A DNA stretch of 64,000 bases from Oscillospiraceae bacterium (GTDB taxonomy: Bacteria; Bacillota; Clostridia; Oscillospirales; Ruminococcaceae): assembly GCA_017887325.1 (NCBI GenBank), contig JAGHIE010000003.1, forward strand, positions 1 to 64,000. Reading direction: 5' to 3'. Numbering within the stretch: the stretch's first letter is position 1; the number at the start of each line of letters is the position of its first letter. Position numbers and translations under genes: made by a program. The notes beneath the pieces are model-generated. The model searched no databases. It was given only the letters and a program-made list of their open reading frames with translations, and had not been told where the DNA came from. This document shows positions 8,958 to 18,030 of the stretch, one piece after another.

Positions 8958-9014
8958 GTGTATATTGTTTTTCTACAAAAAACACTACACATAATATACA
9001 ATTTGTGATACAAT
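8958..9014 (+). promoter_or_regulatory. Promoter and operator-like repeat of the oxidoreductase operon
   Basis: An extended -10 promoter is visible: TACACA (8986-8991), a 17-nt spacer, then TACAAT (9009-9014) preceded by TGA. Just upstream and overlapping the -35 is an imperfect inverted repeat (8958-8990) with outer arms GTGTA and TACAC and inner T-rich and A-rich arms. It could be a regulator site; the regulator is unknown. Confidence 0.45.
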
Positions 9015-9044
9015 AAACTGTAGATATAAGAGGAGGTAACGCTT

Positions 9045-9695
9045 GTGATACATAAAATCCAGAATTTAAAGAAAAACATTGTAATAACTGGACATTATGG
9101 CAGTGGAAAAACTTGTTTTGCCGTAAACTTGGCGTTAGCTTTAAAAGAATTACACAAAGATGTAGTAGTAGTTGATTTAGACACAGTTAACCCCTATTTT
9201 AGAACAGCTGACTACAGTGATATATTTAAAGAAAAAGGTATAGAGCTTATTTCTCCTATTTTTGCCAATACAAATTTAGATATACCCGCACTAACAGCAA
9301 ATATCGAAGCTGTTTTACAAAATAAGGATAAAACTGTAATATTAGATGTAGGTGGAGATGATGCAGGAGCAATAGCTTTGGGCAGATACAATTCTATTTT
9401 AAAAGAACAAGGGTATGATTTTATATATATGTTTAATAAATATAGATACCTAACTAAAACCCCACACGAAGCTGTTGAACTTTTAAAAGATATTGAACAA
9501 GCTTCTAGGTTAAACCCTACATACCTAGTTAATAACTCTAATTTGGGAGTAGAAACTACATTAGAAGACTTAGAGCAAACAAACGAATATACAAAACAAT
9601 TAAAAGATATTACACAACTACCACTGTTGTGTACATGTATAAGAAGCGATTTAAATAATAATTTAGATTTATTTGAAATAAAAACTATCTTTTAA
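9045..9695 (+). CDS. P-loop ATPase, CobQ/MinD-like, leading the oxidoreductase operon
   Basis: This 216-residue soluble nucleotide-binding protein has an N-terminal Walker A (TGHYGSGKTCFAVNLAL, near residues 15-31) and a DLDTVNPYFR block resembling SIMIBI-class (MinD/CobQ) ATPases. A DVGGDDAG segment near 100 fits the Walker B region. It has no membrane segment. The GTG start lies 8 nt after AGGAGG. It leads the operon with ferredoxin and the three oxidoreductase subunits 21 bp downstream, a linkage I recall in other Clostridia. SIMIBI ATPases often help metallocentre or complex assembly, so maturation of the iron-sulfur oxidoreductase is plausible but is inference. Confidence 0.82.
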   Translation: MIHKIQNLKKNIVITGHYGSGKTCFAVNLALALKELHKDVVVVDLDTVNPYFRTADYSDIFKEKGIELISPIFANTNLDIPALTANIEAVLQNKDKTVILDVGGDDAGAIALGRYNSILKEQGYDFIYMFNKYRYLTKTPHEAVELLKDIEQASRLNPTYLVNNSNLGVETTLEDLEQTNEYTKQLKDITQLPLLCTCIRSDLNNNLDLFEIKTIF

Positions 9696-9716
9696 ATTAA
9701 GTATAAGGAGATTTAT

Positions 9717-9923
9717 ATGCCAAAACTTACAATTAATTCTGAAAAATGTAAAGGTTGTTTACTATGTGCATCTGTATGTCCTAAAAAGATATTAGAGCGT
9801 AGTAATGAATCTTTAAACAAAAAAGGATATTATCCTGTTACAATCACAGATCAAGAAAAATGCATTGGTTGTGCAATGTGTGCAACAATGTGTCCTGATT
9901 GCGTAATTACTGTGGAAAAATAA
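9717..9923 (+). CDS. 2x[4Fe-4S] ferredoxin subunit of 2-oxoacid oxidoreductase
   Basis: This 68-residue ferredoxin has two classical clusters, CKGCLLCASVCPKK and CIGCAMCATMCPDC, each CxxCxxCxxxC. It corresponds to the delta (KorD/VorD) subunit that passes electrons from the thiamine-diphosphate centre to free ferredoxin. AGGAG precedes the ATG. It sits between the ATPase gene and the alpha subunit gene, in the usual delta-alpha-beta-gamma order. Confidence 0.93.
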   Translation: MPKLTINSEKCKGCLLCASVCPKKILERSNESLNKKGYYPVTITDQEKCIGCAMCATMCPDCVITVEK

Positions 9924-9931
9924 AAGAAAGG

Positions 9932-9955
9932 TTAAAGATTATAAAAAATCTTTAA
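9932..9955 (+). other. Intercistronic stem-loop between ferredoxin and alpha subunit genes
   Basis: TTAAAGATT and AATCTTTAA form a perfect 9-bp stem around a 6-nt loop, ending just before the AAGGTAG ribosome site of the alpha subunit gene. There is no U-tract, so it is not a terminator. It may set mRNA stability or the relative yield of the subunits. Confidence 0.5.
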
Positions 9956-9966
9956 GGTAGTATATT

Positions 9967-11034
9967 ATGAGTGAAAAATTTTTAATGAAAGGCAATGAAG
10001 CATTAGCAGAAGCAGCTATTAGAGCTGGTTGTCGTCATTTCTTTGGTTATCCTATCACACCACAAACAGAAATATCAGCATACATGTCAAAGCGTATGCC
10101 AAAAATTGGTGGAACATATTTACAAGCTGAATCAGAAGTTGCTGCTATAAACATGGTACTAGGTGCAGCAAGTGCAGGTGTTAGAGCAATGACATCATCA
10201 TCTTCACCAGGGATTAGCTTAAAAAGCGAAGGTGTTTCATATATTGCAGGATCAGATGTTCCTTGTGTAATCATAGATGTAATGCGTGGAGGCCCAGGTT
10301 TAGGTGGTATACAACCATCACAAGCTGACTATTGGCAAGCAACAAAATCATTGGGTCATGGAGATTTCCAAATATTAGTATATGCTCCTGCATCAGTACA
10401 AGAAATGGTTGATTTAATGTATAAAGCATTTGACAAATCAGATGAGTACAGAATGCCTGCAATGATTTTAGCTGACGGTATGCTTGGTCAAATGATGGAG
10501 CCAGTTTCTTTCCCAGAAGACAACACTTCTAATTTAAAAGAAAAAGAATGGGCTACAAACGGGACAAAAGAAGCTCGTAAACCTAATATAATAAACTCAC
10601 TATTATTAAATCCAGATGAGCTAGAAAAATCAATTGTAGAAAGATACAAAAAATACGATATTATCAAAGAAAAAGAAGTATTATTTGAAGATTATTTAAC
10701 AGACGATGCTGATTTTGTAGTAGTTGCATACGGAGCTACATCAAGAATTTCAAAAAGTGCTGTAAACGAAGCTAGAAAAAAAGGTATAAAAGTAGGATTA
10801 CTTCGTCCTAAAACATTATGGCCATTCCCTACTGAAAAATTATATCAACTATCAAAACAAGTTAAGAAAATGCTAGTTGTTGAGATGAGTATGGGACAAA
10901 TGGTTGATGATGTAAAACTTTCAACAAAAGGAAATTGTCCTGTTGAATTTTATGGCAGAACAGGTGGAGTAATTCCAACACCAAAAGAAGTATTAAACGA
11001 AATAATAAAACTTGCAGAAAAGGAAGGTGAATAA
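9967..11034 (+). CDS. vorB: 2-oxoacid:ferredoxin oxidoreductase alpha subunit (VorB/KorA)
   Basis: This 355-residue alpha subunit has the N-terminal pyruvate:ferredoxin oxidoreductase domain I (MKGNEALAEAAIRAGC, then FGYPITPQTE) and a C-terminal domain II (near 235-340). With the downstream TPP-binding beta and gamma subunits it oxidatively decarboxylates a 2-oxoacid to its acyl-CoA with reduction of ferredoxin. Sequence and order fit 3-methyl-2-oxobutanoate (VorB) or 2-oxoglutarate (KorA) enzymes; the choice cannot be made by eye. The ATG follows AAGGTAG. The enzyme should be oxygen-sensitive and cytosolic. Confidence 0.9.
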   Translation: MSEKFLMKGNEALAEAAIRAGCRHFFGYPITPQTEISAYMSKRMPKIGGTYLQAESEVAAINMVLGAASAGVRAMTSSSSPGISLKSEGVSYIAGSDVPCVIIDVMRGGPGLGGIQPSQADYWQATKSLGHGDFQILVYAPASVQEMVDLMYKAFDKSDEYRMPAMILADGMLGQMMEPVSFPEDNTSNLKEKEWATNGTKEARKPNIINSLLLNPDELEKSIVERYKKYDIIKEKEVLFEDYLTDDADFVVVAYGATSRISKSAVNEARKKGIKVGLLRPKTLWPFPTEKLYQLSKQVKKMLVVEMSMGQMVDDVKLSTKGNCPVEFYGRTGGVIPTPKEVLNEIIKLAEKEGE

Positions 11035-11035
11035 A

Positions 11036-11797
11036 ATGGCAGTAGTATTTGAAAAAACAAAAGGATTAACAGATAAAGAAACTCACTATTGTCCAGGTTG
11101 TACGCATGGTATAATTCACCGTCTTGTAGCAGAATGTTTAGAAGAATTAGGACTATTAGGAACAACTGTAGGTGTTGCATCAGTTGGTTGTTCTGTTATG
11201 GCATATGATTATTTTAACTGCGATATGGTACAAGCTCCACACGGTAGAGCTCCTGCCGTAGCAACAGGTTTAAAAAGAGCGTTGCCACAAAACACAATTT
11301 TCACATATCAAGGTGACGGAGATTTAGCTGCTATTGGTACAGCAGAAACAGTACACGCAGCAACAAGAGGTGAAAACATCACTATAATCTTTGTAAACAA
11401 TGCAATATATGGTATGACAGGTGGACAAATGGCACCAACTACACTACCAAACCAAGTGACACAAACAAGTCCATACGGTAGAGATGTCCATACAGCTGGT
11501 TATCCTATAAGAATGTGTGAAATGTTATCTACATTATCAGGTGTGGCATATGCAGAAAGAGTAACTGTTATAAGTCCACAAACAATAAGAAATGCTAAAA
11601 AAGCTATAAAAAAAGCATTTACAGTACAAAAAGAAGGTAAAGGATTTTCTATCATAGAAGTTTTATCAACTTGTCCAACTAACTGGGGAATGAGTCCTAT
11701 AGAAGCTATGGGTTGGTTAAAAGATAATATGATTCCATACTATCCACTTGGCGTATACAAAGATGTTTCAGAAGAAGGAGTGTTCCCTAATGACTAA
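11036..11797 (+). CDS. 2-oxoacid:ferredoxin oxidoreductase beta subunit, TPP-binding
   Basis: This subunit of about 253 residues binds thiamine diphosphate: GDGDLAAIGTAE then NNAIYGMTGGQ is the GDG-x(n)-NN motif. An N-terminal CPGCTHG supplies conserved cysteines. It holds the active site where the 2-oxoacid is decarboxylated. I placed the start at ATG 11036, 1 bp after the alpha stop, because AAGGAAGGTG precedes it; an upstream in-frame TTG at 11012 has no ribosome site. The 3' end overlaps the gamma subunit gene by 8 bp. Confidence 0.93.
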   Translation: MAVVFEKTKGLTDKETHYCPGCTHGIIHRLVAECLEELGLLGTTVGVASVGCSVMAYDYFNCDMVQAPHGRAPAVATGLKRALPQNTIFTYQGDGDLAAIGTAETVHAATRGENITIIFVNNAIYGMTGGQMAPTTLPNQVTQTSPYGRDVHTAGYPIRMCEMLSTLSGVAYAERVTVISPQTIRNAKKAIKKAFTVQKEGKGFSIIEVLSTCPTNWGMSPIEAMGWLKDNMIPYYPLGVYKDVSEEGVFPND

Positions 11798-12320
11798 TAT
11801 GTTATTTGCTGGCTTTGGTGGTCAAGGTATATTATTTGCAGGAAAAATCACAGCAAATGCTGGTATGAGCTATAACAAACAAGTTTCTTGGTTGCCATCA
11901 TATGGTCCAGAAATGAGAGGTGGTACAGCAAACTGTTCTGTATGTATAGACGATGAACCTATAAGCTGTCCTTTAGTATCAGAACCTGACATTCTAGTGG
12001 TTATGAACAAACCTTCATATCACAAATTCGAAAACTCAATAGTTGAAGGTGGAACTTTGGTTTATGATTCTTCATTAATTGAAAATGACGAACCTAGAAA
12101 TGATATAAATGTATATGGTATCCCTGCAACATCTTTAGCTGAAAGTGAAGGATTAAACGGTTTAGCAAATATTATAATGCTAGGTTTTACACTACAAAAA
12201 ACTAACTTTTTACCTTATGATGTTGTTTCTAAAGCTATTGAAAAATCTGTTCCAAAATCAAAAGAACATTTATTAAAACCAAACTTAAAAGCATTAGAAA
12301 TTGGATTTAATTATAAATAA
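11790..12320 (+). CDS. 2-oxoacid:ferredoxin oxidoreductase gamma subunit
   Basis: This gamma subunit of about 176 residues has the diagnostic FAGFGGQGILFAGKI near the N-terminus and PSYGPEMRGGTANC near 40. The domain corresponds to the catalytic gamma domain of pyruvate:ferredoxin oxidoreductases. The ATG at 11790 follows GAAGGAG and overlaps the beta stop, giving translational coupling; the longer frame from 11748 lacks a ribosome site. It is the last gene of the operon, followed by a strong shared terminator. Confidence 0.92.
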   Translation: MTNMLFAGFGGQGILFAGKITANAGMSYNKQVSWLPSYGPEMRGGTANCSVCIDDEPISCPLVSEPDILVVMNKPSYHKFENSIVEGGTLVYDSSLIENDEPRNDINVYGIPATSLAESEGLNGLANIIMLGFTLQKTNFLPYDVVSKAIEKSVPKSKEHLLKPNLKALEIGFNYK

Positions 12321-12329
12321 CTTAAATTA

Positions 12330-12362
12330 AAAAGCGTATCAGTTAAAAACTGATACGCTTTT
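12330..12362. terminator. Bidirectional terminator between gamma subunit and clpB genes
   Basis: AAAAGCGTATCAGT and ACTGATACGCTTTT form a perfect 14-bp stem with a 5-nt loop and A/T tracts on both sides. It serves the two convergent operons. Confidence 0.9.
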
Positions 12363-12366
12363 ATTT

Positions 12367-14991
12367 TTAATCTTTAACTACTACCTCAGGTTTTTCGTTT
12401 ACAAACAAACCATTTTCATCAGCATCTACAACCAAAATTGAATTTGGTCTTAAATCTTCTGCAATAATTTTCTTAGCAATTAAAGTTTCTACATATTGAC
12501 TTATAAATCTCTTTAATGGTCTAGCACCATAAATAGGGTCATAAGCATTTTCTATAATAAAGTCCTTAGCACTATCTGTAACTTCAACTTCAAGTTGTTT
12601 TGCTTTTAATCTCTTATCTAAATCACCAATAATCAAATCAACAATACTTGAAATATCTTTTTTAGTTAGTGGTTTATAGAACACAATTTCATCTAATCTA
12701 TTTAAAAACTCAGGTCTGAATGAGCGTTTTAATAACTCATCAATATTCTTTCTAGCGTCTTCTTTAATGTTACCACTTTCATCAATACCATCTAATAAGA
12801 ATTGAGAACCTAAGTTAGAAGTTAAAATAATAATAGTATTTTTAAAATCAACTGTTCTACCTTGTGAATCAGTAATTCTACCATCATCTAAAACTTGTAG
12901 CAATATATTAAATACATCTGGGTGAGCTTTTTCAACTTCATCAAATAACACAACTGAATAAGGTTTTCTTCTAACAGCTTCTGTTAATTGTCCACCTTCT
13001 TCATAACCAACATATCCTGGAGGCGCTCCAATTAATCTAGACACTGAATATTTTTCCATATACTCAGTCATATCAATTCTAACAATATTCTTTTCATCAT
13101 CAAACAAGCTTTCAGCCAAAGCCTTAGCAAGTTCAGTCTTACCAACACCAGTAGGACCTAAGAATAAGAATGAACCAATAGGTTTGTTAGGGTCACCAAT
13201 ACCAGCTCTGCTTCTCATAATAGCTTCAGAAACTTTTCTAACTGCATCGTCTTGTCCGATAACTCTCTTGTGTAGAATATCATCTAAGTGTAAAAGTTTT
13301 TCTTTTTCACCCTCTACCAACTTAGATACAGGTATATTAGTCCATCTTTCAACAATTCTAGCAATTTCTTCTTCAGTAACTTTATCTCTTAATAAATTAT
13401 TTTCACCAAATTCTGATTTGCTCTTTTCTTCTTCTAATTCTAATTCATGTTTTAAAGCTGGTAATTTACCATATTTAAGTTCAGCAGCTTTATTCAAATC
13501 ATAGTTTTGTTCACATTGTTCTATTTGGGCATTTAATTTTTCTATTTCTTCTCTTAACTTTTGAACTCTACCAATTTTTGATTTTTCATTATCCCATTTT
13601 GCTTTCAAAGCATTAAATTCATCTCTCATTTGGGATAATTCCTCTTGGATTTCTTTTAGATGTTCTTTTGAAAGTTCATCATTTTCTTTTTTAAGAGCAG
13701 CTTCTTCTATTTCATGTTGAATTATTTTTCTTTGAATGATATCAAGTTCTGTAGGCATAGAATCAATTTCAGTTCTAATCATAGCACAAGCTTCATCAAT
13801 CAAGTCAATAGCTTTATCAGGTAAAAATCTATCTGTAATATATCTATTTGACAAAGTTGCAGCTGCAATGATAGCATTGTCATTTATTTTTACACCATGA
13901 TAAACTTCATATCTTTCTTTCAAACCACGAAGTATACCGATAGTTGCTTCCACAGTAGGTTCTGTAACTAAAACTGGTTGGAACCTTCTTTCTAGTGCAG
14001 GGTCTTTTTCAATATATTCTCTGTATTCATTTAAAGTAGTAGCACCTATACAGTGTAATTCCCCTCTAGCAAGTAAAGGTTTTAACAAGTTACCAGCATC
14101 CATAGCGCCATCTGTTTTACCAGCTCCAACAATAGTGTGCAACTCATCTATAAATAGAATAATTTTACCTTCACTCTTGCTAACTTCATTTAATACAGCT
14201 TTTAACCTTTCTTCAAATTCGCCCCTAAACTTAGCACCTGCAATTAAAGCACCCATATCTAAAGAAAAGATAGTTTTGTCTTTTAATGAATGAGGAACAT
14301 CGCCTCTAACAATACGTTGTGCCAAGCCTTCAGCAATTGCAGTTTTACCAACACCAGGTTCACCAATTAAAACTGGATTATTTTTAGTCTTTCTTGATAA
14401 GATTCTTATAACATTTCTAATCTCATCATCACGACCAATAATAGGGTCTAATTTTTGTTGTCTTGCTCGTTGTACTAAGTCAGTACCATATTTATTAAGA
14501 GCATCATAAGTATCTTCTGGACTATCACTAGTTACTCTAGTAGAACCTCTAATACTCATTAATATTTTTAAAAACTCATTTCTGTTTATATTATATCTTG
14601 AGAAAACACTTGATAAATTATTATTAGGAACATCAAGCAAAGCTAAGAAAATATGTTCAACTGAAACATATTCATCTTTCATATTTGTAGCAATTTCTTC
14701 TGCTCTTAATAATGCTTTATCACATTCAGAAGAAATATAAATTTTATCTGCTTCTCTACCCATACCACTAACTTTAGGTAAAGAATTTAATTTCATTTCT
14801 ATTTCTTTTTTAATTGCTTCAACATTTAAATTCATCTTTGTTAAAAGTTGAGGAATTAAACCTTGATTTTCATCTAATAAAGAATACAATAAATGTTCTT
14901 GATCTAACATTTGATTTTGATATTTGATAGCCAAATCTGAAGCAGATTGAACTGCTTGCAAAGATTTTTTAGTAAATTTTTGTGCATTCAT
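12367..14991 (-). CDS. clpB: Disaggregase chaperone ClpB
   Basis: This chaperone of about 874 residues is a double-AAA+ ClpB. It has an N-terminal Clp repeat domain (about 1-145), the first Walker [15 protein letters not shown] (near 200), a coiled-coil middle domain (about 400-520), and the second Walker [15 protein letters not shown] (near 600). It rescues aggregated proteins with DnaK in the cytosol. I chose the ATG at 14991 because GAAAGGGG lies about 8 nt upstream; the longer frame starting at 15015 has no ribosome site. A CIRCE operator 119 bp upstream suggests HrcA control. Confidence 0.95.
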   Translation of the reverse strand: MNAQKFTKKSLQAVQSASDLAIKYQNQMLDQEHLLYSLLDENQGLIPQLLTKMNLNVEAIKKEIEMKLNSLPKVSGMGREADKIYISSECDKALLRAEEIATNMKDEYVSVEHIFLALLDVPNNNLSSVFSRYNINRNEFLKILMSIRGSTRVTSDSPEDTYDALNKYGTDLVQRARQQKLDPIIGRDDEIRNVIRILSRKTKNNPVLIGEPGVGKTAIAEGLAQRIVRGDVPHSLKDKTIFSLDMGALIAGAKFRGEFEERLKAVLNEVSKSEGKIILFIDELHTIVGAGKTDGAMDAGNLLKPLLARGELHCIGATTLNEYREYIEKDPALERRFQPVLVTEPTVEATIGILRGLKERYEVYHGVKINDNAIIAAATLSNRYITDRFLPDKAIDLIDEACAMIRTEIDSMPTELDIIQRKIIQHEIEEAALKKENDELSKEHLKEIQEELSQMRDEFNALKAKWDNEKSKIGRVQKLREEIEKLNAQIEQCEQNYDLNKAAELKYGKLPALKHELELEEEKSKSEFGENNLLRDKVTEEEIARIVERWTNIPVSKLVEGEKEKLLHLDDILHKRVIGQDDAVRKVSEAIMRSRAGIGDPNKPIGSFLFLGPTGVGKTELAKALAESLFDDEKNIVRIDMTEYMEKYSVSRLIGAPPGYVGYEEGGQLTEAVRRKPYSVVLFDEVEKAHPDVFNILLQVLDDGRITDSQGRTVDFKNTIIILTSNLGSQFLLDGIDESGNIKEDARKNIDELLKRSFRPEFLNRLDEIVFYKPLTKKDISSIVDLIIGDLDKRLKAKQLEVEVTDSAKDFIIENAYDPIYGARPLKRFISQYVETLIAKKIIAEDLRPNSILVVDADENGLFVNEKPEVVVKD

Positions 14992-15109
14992 AAGAAATAC
15001 CCCTTTCACATACATATCTTGCGTTATTTACTACTATCTTTTCTTGACTACCATATTACATTCTTATTATTAAATTCCTATATTATTTTTATTAACAAAT
15101 TTTAAAATA

Positions 15110-15136
15110 TTAGCACTCTTATATAATGAGTGCTAA
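15110..15136. promoter_or_regulatory. CIRCE operator (HrcA site) upstream of clpB
   Basis: TTAGCACTC, a 9-nt spacer and GAGTGCTAA match the CIRCE consensus exactly. It lies between the sigF stop and the clpB start, so clpB is the likely target. In many Firmicutes clpB is under CtsR instead; I saw no CtsR box here. Confidence 0.93.
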
Positions 15137-15140
15137 TATT

Positions 15141-15806
15141 TTAATCATCTAATTGTATTTTCATTTTTTGAAGTATCTTTTTCTCTTTTCTAGAAACTTG
15201 TACTTGTGTCATTCCTAATATTTGAGCTGTTTGTGTTTGAGTTTTTCCTTTGAAATATCTCAATATAATCAAAGCTCTGTCATTAGATTCTAAATTGGTC
15301 AAAGCCGATTTCAAAGCTATTTTATCAACTAATTCTTCTTCACTATCGTCAGATTTAATATCTATTTGATGAGTTTTACTATCTGACTCATCTTCCGTTA
15401 AAGTTAATGATATAGGATTAGCAGAAACATTTAAAGCCTCTACAACTTGTTCTGGAGAAACTTCCAATTTTTCTGCTAAAAAATTAATACTAGGAGTTTG
15501 TCCCGTTTCTTTTAAAATATCATTATTTAACTTCACGACTTTTAAAGATAATTCTTTTAAGCTTCTACTTACCTTTATTGCTCCCCCATCTCTAAACATT
15601 CTTTTTATTTCTCCTAAAATTACAGGAACAGCATAAGTAGATAACTTAAATCCTCTACTCTCATCAAAACTATCAACAGCTTTTACTAGCCCCACACACC
15701 CAGCAGAATACAAATCTTCATAATCAATTCCTCTACCTTGGAATTTTTTTACACACATATGTACTAAGCCTAAATTTTGTTCTACTATTTCATCTCTACT
15801 AAGCAT
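15141..15806 (-). CDS. sigF: Sporulation sigma factor F
   Basis: This 221-residue sigma-70 family protein has region 2 (EQNLGLVHMCVKKF, then DLYSAGCVGLVKAVDSF), region 3 and region 4 (ALIILRYFKGKTQTQTA, then MTQVQVSRKEKKIL). Position after spoIIAA and spoIIAB identifies it as SigF, the first forespore-specific sigma factor. The ATG overlaps the end of spoIIAB by 8 bp, as in other spoIIA operons. CIRCE lies a few bases past its stop. It indicates a spore-forming, or recently spore-forming, organism. Confidence 0.95.
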   Translation of the reverse strand: MLSRDEIVEQNLGLVHMCVKKFQGRGIDYEDLYSAGCVGLVKAVDSFDESRGFKLSTYAVPVILGEIKRMFRDGGAIKVSRSLKELSLKVVKLNNDILKETGQTPSINFLAEKLEVSPEQVVEALNVSANPISLTLTEDESDSKTHQIDIKSDDSEEELVDKIALKSALTNLESNDRALIILRYFKGKTQTQTAQILGMTQVQVSRKEKKILQKMKIQLDD

Positions 15807-16248
15807 TTTTTATTCTAGGGCTTAATTTTTTTGTCATTATAATTGTAGTCCCTACCCCCACTTTAGAAGTAACTTTTAACTTGTCCATAAAAGTCTGCAT
15901 AACAGCAAATCCCAAACCTGCTCTTTCTTCCTCTTTAGCAGTAGTAAACATAGGTTCCATAGCTTGATTAACATCAGCTATACCACAACCTTTATCCCTA
16001 ATTTTTATGTAAACTTCATTTCCTTCTAAAATTCTTGCAGTTATAAAAACTTTTCCCATAGTATTTCTATATCCATGAACTATACAATTTGTAACAGCTT
16101 CACTAACAGCAGTTTTTATATCTGATAACTCATCAATAGTAGGGTCTAACTGTATAAAAAAACTAGACACAGCACTTCTAGCATAACTTTCATTTGTTGA
16201 TTTACTCAAAAAGTTTAAATTCATTTCATTTAATACCTTCATAAACAT
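15799..16248 (-). CDS. spoIIAB: Anti-sigma F factor / serine kinase SpoIIAB
   Basis: This 149-residue GHKL-fold kinase has the N box EAVTNCIVHGY near 45, the G1 box DKGCGIADV near 90 and the G2 box AGLGFAVMQTF near 115. It binds and inactivates SigF and phosphorylates SpoIIAA on serine. It lies between spoIIAA (6-bp gap) and sigF (8-bp overlap). Length and motifs are standard. Confidence 0.95.
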   Translation of the reverse strand: MFMKVLNEMNLNFLSKSTNESYARSAVSSFFIQLDPTIDELSDIKTAVSEAVTNCIVHGYRNTMGKVFITARILEGNEVYIKIRDKGCGIADVNQAMEPMFTTAKEEERAGLGFAVMQTFMDKLKVTSKVGVGTTIIMTKKLSPRIKNA

Positions 16249-16254
16249 TCTCCT

Positions 16255-16557
16255 TTATTCAATAATTACAAGCTTACTCAAACCAGCAAGCATCATAACC
16301 CTCTTTATATGATTAGACATACCTGTCACTTTCAAACTTCCATCAATACTTTGCATAAGTTTATATCTCCCCATAACCAAGCCTATCCCACTAGAATCCA
16401 TAAAAGTTACTTTTGAAAAATCTAATATTGTCATCTTAGGCATAGCTGTTTGAATTTGTTTATCAATCACTTCTCTTATGCTGACAGAAGTATGATGATC
16501 TATTTCGCCTATTAAATTAGCAGTAAGCTCATCATCTTTTATAACTATATTAACCAA
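16255..16557 (-). CDS. spoIIAA: Anti-anti-sigma F factor SpoIIAA
   Basis: This 100-residue STAS-domain protein has the phospho-acceptor motif MDSSGIGLV (Ser56 by alignment with the known site). When dephosphorylated it displaces SigF from SpoIIAB. The start is a TTG at 16555-16557 behind a strong AGGAGGAG (16563-16570); no ATG or GTG fits as well. An 18-bp hairpin sits 10 nt before the ribosome site. First gene of the spoIIA operon. Confidence 0.94.
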   Translation of the reverse strand: MVNIVIKDDELTANLIGEIDHHTSVSIREVIDKQIQTAMPKMTILDFSKVTFMDSSGIGLVMGRYKLMQSIDGSLKVTGMSNHIKRVMMLAGLSKLVIIE

Positions 16558-16580
16558 AATTACTCCTCCTTAAACAATAA

Positions 16581-16620
16581 AAAAGAACCTTTTATAATTC
16601 ACATTATAAAAGGTTCTTTT
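16581..16620 (-). terminator. Terminator-like 18-bp hairpin between folC and spoIIAA
   Basis: AAAAGAACCTTTTATAAT and its exact complement flank a 4-nt loop, and the minus strand continues TTATTG, giving a terminator for folC. Only 10 nt separate it from the spoIIAA ribosome site, so spoIIA transcripts starting upstream must pass through it. The hairpin DNA also contains TATAAT and a GAAT core, so a promoter -10 inside the repeat is an alternative. Confidence 0.75.
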
Positions 16621-16686
16621 CAAAAACATTGTCGAAGTAACAACTTCACTATAAATTAACATTATATGATAATTTTAAAATTATTA

Positions 16687-17967
16687 TTACTTGTTTAATT
16701 TTTCAAATATTATTTCTCTAGCACTACCTACCATATACAACGAGCCACAAACAATAAGCAAATCATTTTTATCTAACTTACTAATAACTTCATTAATAGC
16801 TTCTTCATAAGAATAATTATAAGTAACTTTATTAGTATCACTTACAACTTCTGCTAAAACTTTAGGGTCTAATGCTCTAGGATTACAAACTGGAACACAA
16901 ATCATCTCATCAACCACATTTAAAATTTGTCTTACTGAATGTTCATAATCTTTATCGGCAAGCATTCCCATAATGGCGTATTTTTTATTAGCTTTAACAT
17001 TTTTTAACGCACCAGCTAAAGCAGTTGTTCCTTCTAAATTATGAGCACCATCAATAACTATTATAGGTTCTTTAGATATTACTTCAAATCTTGCTGTGAA
17101 AACAGTATCTCTAATACTATTTTGTATACATTCATCAGATATATTAAATCCTTTTGATTTAACTATTTCCATACATTCTATAACATTAACAGCATTATAA
17201 ACTTGATGTATACCAACTAGTGAGGTTTGATATTCTTTGTTGTTGTATACAAAAGTATTTCCAGTGATATCAGACTTTTTAATTTCTATTGCCCCAATAT
17301 TTGCTTTAATAAATCTAGCATTCATTTCAGCACATTTTTTCATTAAAACCGAAACAGCGTCAATATCTTGATTACAATAACAAACACACACACCATTTTG
17401 TTTTATAATTCCAGCTTTTTCATTTGCTATTTTCTCTATAGTATCCCCTAATATGTTAGTGTGGTCTAAAGATATTGAAGCAATTACAGATACTAATGGA
17501 TTTTTTATAACATTAGTAGCATCATAAGTTCCACCAAGACCTACTTCTAAGCACACAATATCACAATTTTGTTCATAAAAATATAAAAAAGCAATTGCTG
17601 TTATTGCCTCAAACTCTGTGATTTGAATATTTTTAGATTCTAACAAATCTATTTTTTCTTTTACTATTGTTGCATATTTTGCAAAATCTTCTTTTGAAAT
17701 CATTTCACCATTAATTTGAAATCTCTCCCTAAAATCAACAACAAAAGGTGAAATATAGCTACCACATTTATACCCAGCATTTCTTAAAATATTTGCACAC
17801 ATAGTAGTTGTAGAACCCTTACCATTAGTTCCAGCTATATGTATTATTTTAAGCTTATCCTGTGGATTACCAATTTCATCTAACAAACATTGTATTCTAT
17901 CCAATCCCAATTGCCAACCAAATTTTTCAAAAGAATGTATATATTTTAAGGCTTCATCGTAATTCAT
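16687..17967 (-). CDS. folC: Dihydrofolate/folylpolyglutamate synthase
   Basis: This 426-residue Mur-ligase-family enzyme has the P-loop GTNGKGST at 46-53, the CLEVGLGG(T)YDATN block near 145 and DGAHNLEG near 310. It adds glutamates to folates (and may add the glutamate to dihydropteroate) in the cytosol. GAGGGG precedes the ATG. It follows the zinc-ribbon membrane protein gene on the same strand after a terminator. Confidence 0.93.
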   Translation of the reverse strand: MNYDEALKYIHSFEKFGWQLGLDRIQCLLDEIGNPQDKLKIIHIAGTNGKGSTTTMCANILRNAGYKCGSYISPFVVDFRERFQINGEMISKEDFAKYATIVKEKIDLLESKNIQITEFEAITAIAFLYFYEQNCDIVCLEVGLGGTYDATNVIKNPLVSVIASISLDHTNILGDTIEKIANEKAGIIKQNGVCVCYCNQDIDAVSVLMKKCAEMNARFIKANIGAIEIKKSDITGNTFVYNNKEYQTSLVGIHQVYNAVNVIECMEIVKSKGFNISDECIQNSIRDTVFTARFEVISKEPIIVIDGAHNLEGTTALAGALKNVKANKKYAIMGMLADKDYEHSVRQILNVVDEMICVPVCNPRALDPKVLAEVVSDTNKVTYNYSYEEAINEVISKLDKNDLLIVCGSLYMVGSAREIIFEKLNK

Positions 17968-17996
17968 CTTTTTACCCCTCTAATACTAATAATAAA

Positions 17997-18019
17997 ACGG
18001 GCAGAAAATCTCTACCCGT
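17997..18019 (-). terminator. Terminator after the zinc-ribbon membrane protein gene
   Basis: The minus strand reads ACGGGTAGA, a 5-nt loop, TCTGCCCGT and then TTTATTATT. The stem is 9 bp with one U-G pair and is unusually GC-rich for this DNA. Confidence 0.75.
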
Positions 18020-18030
18020 CTATTTAAAAA

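Noticed and set aside
14991-15110. CtsR box upstream of clpB
   Set aside because: GTCAAGAAAAGATAGT only loosely resembles the tandem GGTCAAA heptads; CIRCE explains regulation better.
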